In this document: positions 19,062-28,967 of the stretch, in pieces
How positions within the stretch are numbered: position 1 is the first letter of the stretch
Layout: each line of letters begins with the position of its first letter
Assembly (NCBI GenBank): GCA_003216255.1
Contig: QCJD01000005.1
Location: 16,315-80,314, forward strand
DNA length: 64,000 nucleotides
Reading direction: 5' to 3'
Origin: Pelagibacteraceae bacterium AG-404-N13
Lineage (GTDB): Bacteria > Pseudomonadota > Alphaproteobacteria > Pelagibacterales > Pelagibacteraceae
Program-made: the position numbers and the translations under genes
The notes under the pieces: generated by a model
Databases searched by the model: none
Told to the model about the DNA's origin: nothing
What the model saw: the letters and a program-made list of their open reading frames with translations, nothing else

Positions 19062-20132
19062 ATGCATAAAATATTTATTCGTTCTTTGGTCTCTTCTTTA
19101 GTTTTCTTGTTTACATTAACTGTGTCTGCTGTTGCAAAAGATGTAAAAGCAGCATTTGTTTACATTGGTCCAACTGGTGACCATGGATGGACATATCAGC
19201 ATGATGTAGGAAGAAAAGCTGTTGAAGATGCCGGATTTAAAACAACCTATGTAGAAGGTGTTCCAGAAAGTGCTGATGCTGAAAGAGTTCTTAGACAATT
19301 AGCAAATTCTGGTCATGACATTATTTTTACAACTAGCTTTGGATATATGAATCCAACAAACAAAGTTGCAAAAGAGTTTCCTAATGTAAAATTTGAACAC
19401 GCTACTGGATATAAAAGAGAACATGCAAATGTTTCAACATATGCAGCTAGATTCTACGAAGGTAGAACAATCTTAGGTACGATAGCTGGTTCTATGACAA
19501 AGTCTAATGTAATTGGATATGTAGCTTCTTTTCCAATTCCAGAAGTGATTAGAGGTATCAATTCATTTACTTTAGCGGCACAAAAAGTAAATCCAAACAT
19601 CAAAACAAAAATTGTTTGGGCTTTTACATGGTATGATCCAGGTAAGGAAGCTGAAGCAGCTAAAGCATTAATTGATCAAGGTGCAGATATTATTGCTCAA
19701 CATACCGATAGTACTGCCATAGTTCAAATTGCTGAAAAAGCAGGAATTTTTGCTTTTGGACAAGCTAGCGATATGGACAAATTTGCTCCTAAAGCTGTAT
19801 TGACTTCAGTCGAAAACAATTGGGGTCCTTATTATGTTGATCGGGTTAAAGCTGTAGCAAATGGAACATGGGATCAAAAAGATACTTGGCATGGTATAGG
19901 TGATGGTATGGTAGTTATTTCAGATCTAGATAATTCTATCCCAGCTGACGTAAGAGCTAAAGTTAATCAACTCGAGAAAGATTTAGCATCAGGTAAAGTT
20001 CATTCTTTCACTGGACCAATTTATGACCAACAAGGTAATTTAATGGTAGCTGAAGGTCAAACTGCTGACGATGGAATGTTAGCAGGAATGATGACTTATG
20101 TAAAAGGTGTTGAGGGAGATATACCTAAATAA
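19062..20132 (+). CDS. BMP-family (Med/TmpC-type) substrate-binding protein
   Basis: Signal peptide MHKIFIRSLVSSLVFLFTLTVSAVAKD; VKAAFVYIGPTGDHGWTYQHDVGRKAVED; start chosen at second Met. Confidence 0.94.
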   Translation: MHKIFIRSLVSSLVFLFTLTVSAVAKDVKAAFVYIGPTGDHGWTYQHDVGRKAVEDAGFKTTYVEGVPESADAERVLRQLANSGHDIIFTTSFGYMNPTNKVAKEFPNVKFEHATGYKREHANVSTYAARFYEGRTILGTIAGSMTKSNVIGYVASFPIPEVIRGINSFTLAAQKVNPNIKTKIVWAFTWYDPGKEAEAAKALIDQGADIIAQHTDSTAIVQIAEKAGIFAFGQASDMDKFAPKAVLTSVENNWGPYYVDRVKAVANGTWDQKDTWHGIGDGMVVISDLDNSIPADVRAKVNQLEKDLASGKVHSFTGPIYDQQGNLMVAEGQTADDGMLAGMMTYVKGVEGDIPK

Positions 20133-20160
20133 TTTTTACAAAATAAATCTAAAATTTAAA

Positions 20161-20190
20161 AGGCCGGTTTAAAAACTGGCCTTTTTTATT
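20161..20190 (+). terminator. Rho-independent terminator at the end of the BMP transporter operon
   Basis: GGCCGGTTTAAAAACTGGCC then TTTTTT; overlaps the stop of the converging PRTase gene. Confidence 0.85.
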
Positions 20191-20710
20191 TCTGATGTCT
20201 TTTTTTTATTTCTTCAACTCTTAATTCTTCGTAAATTTCAAAAGGCTGGACAATCCAAGGATTATCTGGAAGCCTATTGGCACAAAAGTCTGGCTCAAAA
20301 GTTGATTTCTTTTTTTTAAATAAAGTTGCAGTCTTAATTTCTTCTATCTTATCTTTAATTGGTTCATATTTTTTTAACCAGTCTATACTTTTATTAAATG
20401 TAATTCCTGTATCTGATAAATCATCACATAAAAGTATTTTTCCTCCCATATTAGGTGCGATTGAGCTCATTTCTCTAGAGAATACAATGTCACCCTGTTC
20501 ATCTTCTACTCCTTTTCCGCTATAAGATTCAACTGCAAGGTATGCGCATTTTAATTTAAAAATTCTACTTAGGACATCAATCATTGGTGCCGCTCCTCGC
20601 ATAATGCCAATTAATATTGTGGGCTTATAACCACTATCATGAATTTGAATTGCTAGTTTTTCAACTGTCTTATTATATTCATCCCAGCTGAGAATTAATT
20701 TTTCAGACAT
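20186..20710 (-). CDS. Purine phosphoribosyltransferase (xanthine/hypoxanthine-type)
   Basis: PRPP motif ILLCDDLSDTGITFNKSIDWL; GIMRGAAPMIDVLSR. Confidence 0.85.
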   Translation of the reverse strand: MSEKLILSWDEYNKTVEKLAIQIHDSGYKPTILIGIMRGAAPMIDVLSRIFKLKCAYLAVESYSGKGVEDEQGDIVFSREMSSIAPNMGGKILLCDDLSDTGITFNKSIDWLKKYEPIKDKIEEIKTATLFKKKKSTFEPDFCANRLPDNPWIVQPFEIYEELRVEEIKKRHQK

Positions 20711-20725
20711 AATTTTTTTTATTAA

Positions 20726-21634
20726 TTATTTAAATAATAAAACTAAAACTGCAAGAACGATAAGTGCTATTATTGAAGAAATTAAAATATACAACCTATG
20801 AATGTTTCTTCCTCTTAAATTAAAATAATGTCTCGCTACCCCAGAAATTACAGCTATTGCACATAATATTAACCAATTATATTGGTGATAAACTAAAAAG
20901 CTAGAATGCCCAGAAAGCATTATAAACAATACTAAAAAAGTTGAATAATTATTATGAATTGATCTTTGTTTAGCTGCTAGGGATAGACTCATATCGAATT
21001 TTTCACCTCTTTCGCTACTACTAATTATATTCATTTGATTAGGTATAATTATCGTAAAAACATTACCAAACATATTGGTGCCTATAATTAATCCAACACT
21101 TAAAATTGCAAATTTTGGTCCAAATAATTTAGTCAGACCAAAAGAAACCAGTGCCAGTAAAATGATTGCTGTGGAAATAAATAATATATTATTTTCAATT
21201 AATTTAGATTTACACAAAAGATCATAAACAAACCAAGAAACAATTAATGATAAAAGCGAGATAATAATGGCATAACTAGGAGGTATTAACAAAACGCGTT
21301 TATCAACCATTAATACACCAGCGTTATAATAATAAATTACAACTAAGAGCAACATTCCAGTTATAAAAGTTAAGTAACTTTGCCACTTAAAGATTACTAA
21401 TCTGTTTAAATAATCCTGAGGTGGTGATGTTTTTAACCTTGATAATTTATAAAAAAAACCAGAATGCATCAGATATCCTTCACCATCGATATCTTCGCTT
21501 GTTATATTTTTATTTAAATTGTTGTCTAAGTAATTAAATAAAAAGCTATTACCTACCCACAATATTGCAAATAATACATGGCCCCATCTTAAAATAACTT
21601 CTAGCCATTTGATTGTATAAGGTAAAAATTCCAT
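20726..21634 (-). CDS. puuD: PuuD-like urate hydroxylase membrane domain, lacking a fused cytochrome c domain
   Basis: EFLPYTIKWLEVILRWGHVLFAILWVGNSFLFNYLDN; multi-TM; no CxxCH in 302 aa; flanked by purine catabolism genes. Confidence 0.85.
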   Translation of the reverse strand: MEFLPYTIKWLEVILRWGHVLFAILWVGNSFLFNYLDNNLNKNITSEDIDGEGYLMHSGFFYKLSRLKTSPPQDYLNRLVIFKWQSYLTFITGMLLLVVIYYYNAGVLMVDKRVLLIPPSYAIIISLLSLIVSWFVYDLLCKSKLIENNILFISTAIILLALVSFGLTKLFGPKFAILSVGLIIGTNMFGNVFTIIIPNQMNIISSSERGEKFDMSLSLAAKQRSIHNNYSTFLVLFIMLSGHSSFLVYHQYNWLILCAIAVISGVARHYFNLRGRNIHRLYILISSIIALIVLAVLVLLFK

Positions 21635-22105
21635 TTAATATTTTATTTTGTCTACTTTTTTATCCCAAATCTCAAATGCTTTTAAAGCTTCATCTCTAAG
21701 CATTTGTGTCATTTTAATTTTTCTATCATCTATTTTTTTTGGAATCTCTAAATAAATAAATGAGTCATCAAAGTCTATCTTTTTTGCATCTTCTCTAGTA
21801 TTTGCGTAATATATTTTGTCTAATCTTGACCAATAAATTGCAGAAAGACACATTGGACAAGGTTCACAAGAAGTATAAATCTCACAACCCGATAGATCAA
21901 AAGTGTTTAGTTTTTTACAAGCTTCCCGAATTGCTACAATTTCTCCATGAGCAGTTGGATCATTTGAAGAAGTCACTTTATTTGAACCTTCTGCAATAAT
22001 CTTGCTATCCTTAACTATGACGCTTCCAAAGGGTCCACCAATAGTGTTTGCACTATTTATGGACAGTTCAATGGCTTTTGCCATAAATTTATTTTTATCT
22101 TCCAT
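21635..22105 (-). CDS. guaD: Guanine deaminase / nucleoside deaminase (CDA fold)
   Basis: PTAHGEIVAIREACKKLNTFDLSGCEIYTSCEPCPMCLSAIYW; 156 aa; location next to xdh. Confidence 0.85.
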   Translation of the reverse strand: MEDKNKFMAKAIELSINSANTIGGPFGSVIVKDSKIIAEGSNKVTSSNDPTAHGEIVAIREACKKLNTFDLSGCEIYTSCEPCPMCLSAIYWSRLDKIYYANTREDAKKIDFDDSFIYLEIPKKIDDRKIKMTQMLRDEALKAFEIWDKKVDKIKY

Positions 22106-24410
22106 TTTGATTTTTTATTTTATTTTTAATTTTATTAATACTCATTAAAATTCTTTCAGCAGTTGCTGGTGCATTCAGTTCTGGTACAATCTGATAATTT
22201 CCAATTGAAGCGACTGCATCTTTAATTGCATAAAAAACACTCATAGCTAGCATTAAAGGAGGTTCACCAGTTGTCTTTGCTTTATTAACAACTTTTTCTT
22301 TATTAAATCCTTTCTTAAAAATTTCTACATTAAATTTTTTTGGGATATCGCTTACTGCAGGTATTTTATATGTTGATGGAGAAAAAGTTGTAATTTGCCC
22401 ATTTGATTTCCAATTAAGTTCCTCAATAGTCAACCAACCTTGTCCTTGTACAAAACCACCTTCTATTTGACCTAATTCAAGTGCTGGATTTATTGGTTTT
22501 CCAGCATCATGTAAAATATCTACTCTTTCTAAAACATTTTCGCCAGTCAAAGTATCTACAGTTACTTCTGATACGGCTGCGCCATAACAAAAATAATAAA
22601 AGGGTCTTCCTCTAAATTTTTTTTTATCAAAATTAATTTTTGGTGTTGAATAAAAACCTGAAGAAGAAAGTGAAATTCTATTTAAATATGCCTCTTGGAT
22701 TATACTTTTAAATTCAAATTGCCTATTTCCAAATATTATATGTTGATCTTTATACACTGCTTCTTGGTTGTAGATTTTATATTTTTTCTTGATAAATTTT
22801 TCTAAATTTAATTTAATTTTTTTTACTGCGTTTAATGCTGCGGCTCCATTAAGATCTGTAGTTGATGAAGCAGCGCTAGCTGAAGTATTTGGAACTTTAG
22901 ATGTGTTCGTTGAAGAAATGTGAACTAAATTATAAGGTAATCCAAAAGAATTTGCTACTAATTGGGCTATTTTTGTGTGAGTTCCTTGGCCCATTTCTAT
23001 ACCCCCATGGTTCAAATACACACTTCCGTCTGTGTAAATGTGGACCAAAGCTCCGGCTTGGTTTAAATGAATTGTTGTAAATGAAATACCAAATTTTACT
23101 GGTGTAATTGCTATACCTTTTTTTTTAAATTTATTTTTTTCATTAAATTTTCTAATATCTAAATATCTTTTCTTATAATTAGATTTATTTTCTAAATTTT
23201 TAAATATTTCATTAATAACATTATCCTCAATAGTCATCCCATAATGGGTTACGTTTTTTTTTTCTTTTTGATAAAAATTATTTTTTCTAATCTCCATTGG
23301 ATCTTTTTTTAAGTACCTTGAAATGTTATCTATAATATTTTCAATAGCCATCATTCCTTGATTTCCTCCAAATCCTCTAAATGCGGTTGAAGTTGGAATA
23401 TTTGTCCTACATAGATTGTTTATTACTTCAATATCTGAAATATAATATGCGTTATCTATATGAAGCAAAGCTCTTTCATTTATTGCTGCTGATAAATCTG
23501 GTGACATTCCACAATTTGAAGATAGGTTTATTTTTAATCCTTCAATAATTCCATCGTCATTAAATCCAACTTCATACTGAGATAAAAATTCATGCCTTTT
23601 ACCAGTTAGTATTATATCATCATCTCTATCTAATCTTAATTTGACAGGCTTACCTGATTTTTTGGCTAAGAGCGCACAAATACAAGCTGTCATAAAATTT
23701 GTTTCTTTTCCTCCAAACCCGCCTCCAATTCTTCTTACCTCAACACTAATTGAATTACTTTTTTGACCAAACATTTTAGCAATTAATTGTTGTGTCTCTG
23801 AAGGATGTTGAGTTGAGCTATAAACCAAAAAATTATCATCCTCTTTAGGAATAACAAAAGCTGCCTGACCCTCTAAATAAAAGTGCTCTTGGCTTCCTGT
23901 TGTAAAATTTCCTTTTATATAATTTTTTGAATTTTTTATTTTTTTTGAGGGGTTTCCTTTTTTAATTTTTCTAGGTTTAAACAAAAACTGTTTTTTATTT
24001 AAAGCATCTTTTATTGTAATCACCGGTTTTAAATCTTTATAAGTGACTTTAGCTTTTAAAACTGCTTTTCTAGCAAGTTCAGTAGTTGTAGCGGCTACAG
24101 CAAATAATGGTTGGCCGTAAAATTCAACTTTTTTTTTTGGAAATATAGGGTCGCCATCAAAGACTGGGCCTACATCATTCCTACCAGGGATGTCACTTTG
24201 AGTAACTATTGATATAACACCTTCGCTTTTTTGGACTTCAGTTAAGTCTATTTTTTTAATTATTGCATGGGCTTTTTTGCTTAAACCAATAGCTCCATGG
24301 ATTGTATTTTTAGGCTCATTTATATCATCAGTATACTCTGCATATCCACTTACATGTTTGTAAGCACTATCGTGGGGTCTTATTTCCTCAACATATGTCT
24401 CTTTACTCAT
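22095..24410 (-). CDS. xdhB: Xanthine dehydrogenase molybdopterin-binding subunit
   Basis: EVRRIGGGFGGKETNFMTACICALLAKKSGKPVKLRLDRDDDI; GGIEMGQGTHTKIAQ; GEPPLMLAMSVFYAIKDAV. Confidence 0.95.
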   Translation of the reverse strand: MSKETYVEEIRPHDSAYKHVSGYAEYTDDINEPKNTIHGAIGLSKKAHAIIKKIDLTEVQKSEGVISIVTQSDIPGRNDVGPVFDGDPIFPKKKVEFYGQPLFAVAATTTELARKAVLKAKVTYKDLKPVITIKDALNKKQFLFKPRKIKKGNPSKKIKNSKNYIKGNFTTGSQEHFYLEGQAAFVIPKEDDNFLVYSSTQHPSETQQLIAKMFGQKSNSISVEVRRIGGGFGGKETNFMTACICALLAKKSGKPVKLRLDRDDDIILTGKRHEFLSQYEVGFNDDGIIEGLKINLSSNCGMSPDLSAAINERALLHIDNAYYISDIEVINNLCRTNIPTSTAFRGFGGNQGMMAIENIIDNISRYLKKDPMEIRKNNFYQKEKKNVTHYGMTIEDNVINEIFKNLENKSNYKKRYLDIRKFNEKNKFKKKGIAITPVKFGISFTTIHLNQAGALVHIYTDGSVYLNHGGIEMGQGTHTKIAQLVANSFGLPYNLVHISSTNTSKVPNTSASAASSTTDLNGAAALNAVKKIKLNLEKFIKKKYKIYNQEAVYKDQHIIFGNRQFEFKSIIQEAYLNRISLSSSGFYSTPKINFDKKKFRGRPFYYFCYGAAVSEVTVDTLTGENVLERVDILHDAGKPINPALELGQIEGGFVQGQGWLTIEELNWKSNGQITTFSPSTYKIPAVSDIPKKFNVEIFKKGFNKEKVVNKAKTTGEPPLMLAMSVFYAIKDAVASIGNYQIVPELNAPATAERILMSINKIKNKIKNQNGR

Positions 24411-25847
24411 TTAATTAACTCTTGTTAACTTATTTGAATTTATTTCTATAAAACACTTCATCAATAAGTTTTTTGCTATCTCTAACCTGTACTCTTTACT
24501 TGCTCTCATATCCCCAATAGGACTTAGATCTTTCTCTAGATAATTTTTGGCTTTATCAAAAGTATTGATTGTAAGGGGCTTATTTTTAAGAATTTTCTCA
24601 CAGGCTTTAGCTCTTTTTGGCACAGCCGCCATCCCACCAAAAGCAATAAATGCCTCTTTAATTTTATTTTTATTAATTTCAAAATTAAAAGATCCACAAA
24701 CAGACGAGATATCATCATCAAACCTTTTTGATACCTTAAATGCTTTAAAAATATTTTTTTTAAATAATGGTATTTTTATTGAACGTATAAATTCATTCTT
24801 TTTTAACTTAGTTTTTCTATAATCAATAAAAAAATTGTTTATTGGTAGAACTTTTTTTTGATTAAAGCTCTCAATTAAAACTTCTGCATTTAAAGATAAT
24901 AAGATTGGTAATGTATCACCTATGGGTGATGCAGTTGCAATATTGCCACCTATAGTCCCTACATTTCTAATCTGAACAGAACCATATCTCTTAAGAACTG
25001 AATAAAAATCTGGATAGTATTTTTTAATCTCATCTTCAAATTTTATTAATGGAGTGGCAGCTCCAATCTCCATATAGTTTTTATTTACCTTTATAAAATC
25101 TAATTCTTTTATTTCTTTTAAGTCAATTATTGATAGAATATCTTTTCTTTCTTTTGTGACCTTTAAAGATAAGTCTGTACCACCAGCAAGAAAATTGAAT
25201 TTTGAATTATTTTTAATTATATTTTTTAAGTCTTTTATATTTTTAGGTGAAAAGTAAACTTTATCATCTTTTTTAATGTAAATATTTTTTGATTTTATTT
25301 TTTTTAATAATTTTATAATTTTATTTTCATTTTTACTAAATTCATCTTTCCTATTTATCTTATTTAAACTTTTTGCAGCATCAATAATAGGTCTATACCC
25401 TGTGCAACGACATAAGTTTCCAGATATTGATTCTGTTATTAATTCATTATTAAAAGATTTGTTGTTTTTAAACATTGAAAATAAAGACATCACAAATCCT
25501 GGTGTACAAAAACCACATTGTGAACCATGAAATCTTACCATCGCATCTTGAACTGGATGAAGCTTTCCATCTTTAGAAACCAAATCCTCTACAATCAAAA
25601 GTTGTTTTCCATTCAAAGATGGTACAAAAGAAATACAGGAGTTAATTGAATTATATTTAATTTTATTATTAATCAATTCACCCAATACAATAGTACATGC
25701 ACCACATCCACCTTCTGAGCAGCCCTCTTTAGTTCCAGTTTTTTTTAATTCAGTTCTTATATAATTTAGAATTGTTTGATTTGGATCTGGGTTTTTAATT
25801 TCTAAAATCTTATCATTTAATAAAAATTTTACTGAATTTGATATCAC
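24411..25847 (-). CDS. xdhA: Xanthine dehydrogenase small subunit (2Fe-2S plus FAD)
   Basis: GCSEGGCGACTIVLGE, GSQCGFCTPGFVMSLFS, LCRCTGYRPIIDAAKS, FLAGGTDLSLKV. Confidence 0.95.
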   Translation of the reverse strand: MISNSVKFLLNDKILEIKNPDPNQTILNYIRTELKKTGTKEGCSEGGCGACTIVLGELINNKIKYNSINSCISFVPSLNGKQLLIVEDLVSKDGKLHPVQDAMVRFHGSQCGFCTPGFVMSLFSMFKNNKSFNNELITESISGNLCRCTGYRPIIDAAKSLNKINRKDEFSKNENKIIKLLKKIKSKNIYIKKDDKVYFSPKNIKDLKNIIKNNSKFNFLAGGTDLSLKVTKERKDILSIIDLKEIKELDFIKVNKNYMEIGAATPLIKFEDEIKKYYPDFYSVLKRYGSVQIRNVGTIGGNIATASPIGDTLPILLSLNAEVLIESFNQKKVLPINNFFIDYRKTKLKKNEFIRSIKIPLFKKNIFKAFKVSKRFDDDISSVCGSFNFEINKNKIKEAFIAFGGMAAVPKRAKACEKILKNKPLTINTFDKAKNYLEKDLSPIGDMRASKEYRLEIAKNLLMKCFIEINSNKLTRVN

Positions 25848-26198
25848 TTAACTTCCTCTATAAGTAGAATAACTCCATGGAGAAACTAATAAAGGTACAT
25901 GATAGTGCTGCGTGGGATCTGAAATACCAAATCTTATAATTACATCATCTAAGAATGGTACATCACTAGCTGATGATATATTTTTAAAATAATCGCCAAT
26001 ATAAAAAATTAATTCATATTTGCCCTTAACAAACTTCTCTCCCTCTATTAATGGTGAGTTTGCTCTTCCATCATCATTAAGTTTTATTGAATTTATTTTT
26101 TTTCTTTCAGAATTATTTATATGAAATAATTCAACTAAAATACCCTTGCCAGGTTTACCAGAATATACATCTAAAACATGAGTTGTGAGCTTTGTCAT
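25848..26198 (-). CDS. uraH: 5-hydroxyisourate hydrolase
   Basis: LTTHVLDVYSGKPGKGILVELFHI...HYHVPLLVSPWSYSTYRGS C-terminal YRGS. Confidence 0.96.
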   Translation of the reverse strand: MTKLTTHVLDVYSGKPGKGILVELFHINNSERKKINSIKLNDDGRANSPLIEGEKFVKGKYELIFYIGDYFKNISSASDVPFLDDVIIRFGISDPTQHYHVPLLVSPWSYSTYRGS

Positions 26199-26246
26199 AA
26201 AATTATAGTATCATTTAAATTTCAAACTTAAATTATTTAAAGTTAT

Positions 26247-26744
26247 ATGAGAACAATAGATAACATTAACGGTCTAAACAAGTCTGAATTTTTGTCAATA
26301 TTCGGCAATGTTTTTGAAAAAACCGAGTCTGTAGCTTTAAAAGTTTTTGAATTAAAACCATTCAAGGACTCGGATGATATTGTCTCAAAAATGCTAAAAA
26401 TATATGAAGAATATGATAGAGATAAAATATTACAAATTTTGAACTCTCATCCTGAGTTAGCTATAGAAAAAAAATTGACCAGTGAATCTAAATTAGAGCA
26501 AACTTCTGCTAATTTAAATGAATGTTCTGAAGAAGAGTTTGAAGAATTTAAAAAATTAAATCTTGAATATAAAACTAAGTTTGGTTTTCCATTTATTATT
26601 GCAGTTAAAGGAAAAAATAAAAATGAAATTTTAGTAAATTTTAGAGAAAGAATACAAAATGATTTAAATAAAGAATTTTTAGAAGCAAAAAATCAAGTTA
26701 AAAAAATTGCTTCTTTTAGATTAAAAGATATTTTATCATTTTAA
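26247..26744 (+). CDS. uraD: 2-oxo-4-hydroxy-4-carboxy-5-ureidoimidazoline decarboxylase
   Basis: LNSHPELA...EFEEFKKLNLEYKTKFGFPFIIAVKGKNKNEIL. Confidence 0.94.
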   Translation: MRTIDNINGLNKSEFLSIFGNVFEKTESVALKVFELKPFKDSDDIVSKMLKIYEEYDRDKILQILNSHPELAIEKKLTSESKLEQTSANLNECSEEEFEEFKKLNLEYKTKFGFPFIIAVKGKNKNEILVNFRERIQNDLNKEFLEAKNQVKKIASFRLKDILSF

Positions 26745-26771
26745 GTTAATTATTTTAAGATAAGTTATTTA

Positions 26772-27116
26772 TTACTCAGTAGCTTTATATACATAGTGGG
26801 AAACAGCATTTATTTCCTCCTCTGATAACATTCCATCAAAAGCAGGCATAACACCAATTCCATTTTTAACAGCCATTATTATTCGATTTAAGTCTGGTCT
26901 TATTTCATCCAAATTAGGACCAATATTTGCTTCTGAACCTGCATCACTAAGAGCATGACAAGAAGCACATGTTCCTTGTTCTAAAAAAATTTCTTTTCCT
27001 TTTTGAAAAATCTCATCAGCTAATAATTTTTGAGTATTTATTGTTAAAACGAACAAAAATATTAAATTTATAAAAAATATAAATTGTAATTTTTTTTTCA
27101 TAAAATTTGGTATCAT
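26772..27116 (-). CDS. Secreted c-type cytochrome (single heme)
   Basis: Signal peptide; heme motif CASCH; MPAFDGMLSEEEINAVSHYVY. Confidence 0.9.
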   Translation of the reverse strand: MIPNFMKKKLQFIFFINLIFLFVLTINTQKLLADEIFQKGKEIFLEQGTCASCHALSDAGSEANIGPNLDEIRPDLNRIIMAVKNGIGVMPAFDGMLSEEEINAVSHYVYKATE

Positions 27117-27147
27117 AAATAGAAAAAATTAAAAAGGAGATTTTATA

Positions 27148-27444
27148 ATGAAAGGTTATTGGGTAAGTCTTTATACAAAGATAGAAAATCAAGATAATTT
27201 AAAAAAATATGCCGAAACAGTAACTCCTATAATAAAAAGTTATGGTGGGGTTCCTTTAGTTAGAGGTGGAAAAAATATAGCTTTTGAGGGTGAAGGTTTT
27301 TTACGAACAGTAATTTGGGAATTTCCTAGCTATGAAAAAGCTTTAGAGTGTCACAATTCTAGTGAGTACAAGTCTGGTTGGGATTTGGCAAAAAAAACAA
27401 CTAAGAGGCATATGCAAGTTATAGAGGGATTTAGTATTGAATAG
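27148..27444 (+). CDS. DUF1330 family protein
   Basis: KGYWVSLYTKI...YGGVPLVRGGKNIAFEGEGFLRTVIWEFPSYEKALECHNSSEY. Confidence 0.85.
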   Translation: MKGYWVSLYTKIENQDNLKKYAETVTPIIKSYGGVPLVRGGKNIAFEGEGFLRTVIWEFPSYEKALECHNSSEYKSGWDLAKKTTKRHMQVIEGFSIE

Positions 27445-28057
27445 GTTCATTATCAATTGATCTCCATAAATACCAAGTTGCAACTGAACAATAAGGAGAA
27501 AACTTTTTATTAAGTTTGTTTACGAAATTTTTAGGAGGAAAATATTTTTTTTTATAGTTATTAGAAATTGCCCTTAATAATCCAATATCCTGAACTGGCC
27601 AGATATTTGGTCTATTATAAGTAAACAATAATATCATTTCAGCAGACCATCTTCCTATTTGGCGTAATTCTGATAAATACTGTATAGCTTCTTCATCATT
27701 CATTTTGTCTATTAATTTTGGGTTAAATTTTTTATTAACATATTTTTTTGCCAATTCTTTTATTCCCCTAATTTTTTGTCTGCTAAGACCACATTTTTTT
27801 AATTTTGATGATGGAATTGAATTAACTACTTTTGGATTTATTTTATTCTTACAAACTAAATTAAATTTTAAAAAGACTGAATTAGCGGCGGCAACACTTA
27901 TTTGTTGACCAATAATGCTCTTGCAAAGAGAATAAAATACATCCTTTCTAGTTGTTAAATTGTTATCTGAATATTTATTAATTAGTTTTTTCATTATTTT
28001 ATCTTTTTTTTTTAGATAAAGTTTTGCGCTATTCCAGTATTTGGGACTTTTACTCAT
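27431..28057 (-). CDS. alkA: DNA-3-methyladenine glycosylase (AlkA/HhH-GPD)
   Basis: LCKSIIGQQISVAAANSVFLKF, LRQIGRWSAEMILLFTYNRPNIWPVQDIGL. Confidence 0.9.
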   Translation of the reverse strand: MSKSPKYWNSAKLYLKKKDKIMKKLINKYSDNNLTTRKDVFYSLCKSIIGQQISVAAANSVFLKFNLVCKNKINPKVVNSIPSSKLKKCGLSRQKIRGIKELAKKYVNKKFNPKLIDKMNDEEAIQYLSELRQIGRWSAEMILLFTYNRPNIWPVQDIGLLRAISNNYKKKYFPPKNFVNKLNKKFSPYCSVATWYLWRSIDNEPIQY

Positions 28058-28934
28058 GGCGAGGTGTTGACACTAAACGTTTAAGATAAATTTCTCTTCT
28101 AAAAATAATAATTGATGAAATAATTACTAATGCTGCTCCAAATAGTGTTTTGATTGTTGGAATTTCATCCCAAAATATATAGCCAAAAATTATTGCAAAA
28201 ACTAATGCTAGGTACTTTAGTGGCGTAACTAGTGAAACTTCCGAGTATTTATAAGATTGTGTTAGCCATAAATTAGCCAAACCTCCTAAAATTCCAACCA
28301 TTGATAACAAAAATAAGTCTTTTAAATTTGGAGATACCCATCCTTGTATTGCAAAACTAAAAATACTTATAATTAAGATTGAAATTGAAAAGAATAGTCC
28401 AATTAGCCATACTGGCTCTGTCGTTGATAATTGTCTTATTGTAATTGCAACATAAGAAAGTCCTAAACAAAATATAATTGGATATATATAAAATAAATTC
28501 AAAGAACTGTATCCTGGCTCAGAAATTATAATTATTCCAATAAAGCCAACTAAAACTGCCATCCATCGATAAATCCCAACTATTTCCTTTAAAAAAAATA
28601 TTGAAAAGATTGTTGTAAATATTGGGGCTGCAAATGTAATGCTGACTACGGTTGCTAATGGAAGATTTCTCAAAGCAATAAAAATTGAAACTATTGCAAT
28701 CAATCCAGCAAAACATCTTTTAAAATGAAGAAATGGTCTTTCAGTCTTATAAAAATTTAAATATCTATCTTTAGGAATTAGAAAAAGAATTGGTATAATT
28801 CCACATAAACCTCTAAAAAATAAAACTTGGCCGACTGGATAAGAATCTGACCATTTGACAATTAGATCCATTATAGAAAATGCACAAATAGAGATAAACA
28901 TGTACAAAAAGCCTAATTGATTTTTGGAAAGCAT
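28050..28934 (-). CDS. EamA/DMT-family transporter
   Basis: About 10 TM; VSITFAAPIFTTIFSIFFLKEIVGIYRWMAVLVGFIGIIII. Confidence 0.88.
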   Translation of the reverse strand: MLSKNQLGFLYMFISICAFSIMDLIVKWSDSYPVGQVLFFRGLCGIIPILFLIPKDRYLNFYKTERPFLHFKRCFAGLIAIVSIFIALRNLPLATVVSITFAAPIFTTIFSIFFLKEIVGIYRWMAVLVGFIGIIIISEPGYSSLNLFYIYPIIFCLGLSYVAITIRQLSTTEPVWLIGLFFSISILIISIFSFAIQGWVSPNLKDLFLLSMVGILGGLANLWLTQSYKYSEVSLVTPLKYLALVFAIIFGYIFWDEIPTIKTLFGAALVIISSIIIFRREIYLKRLVSTPRHE

Positions 28935-28967
28935 AATATAACTTTAAATTAATTAAATTATTATTCA

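Noticed and set aside
24536-24822. Overlapping shadow ORFs within xdhA
   Set aside because: Alternative frames of a well-supported xdhA coding region.
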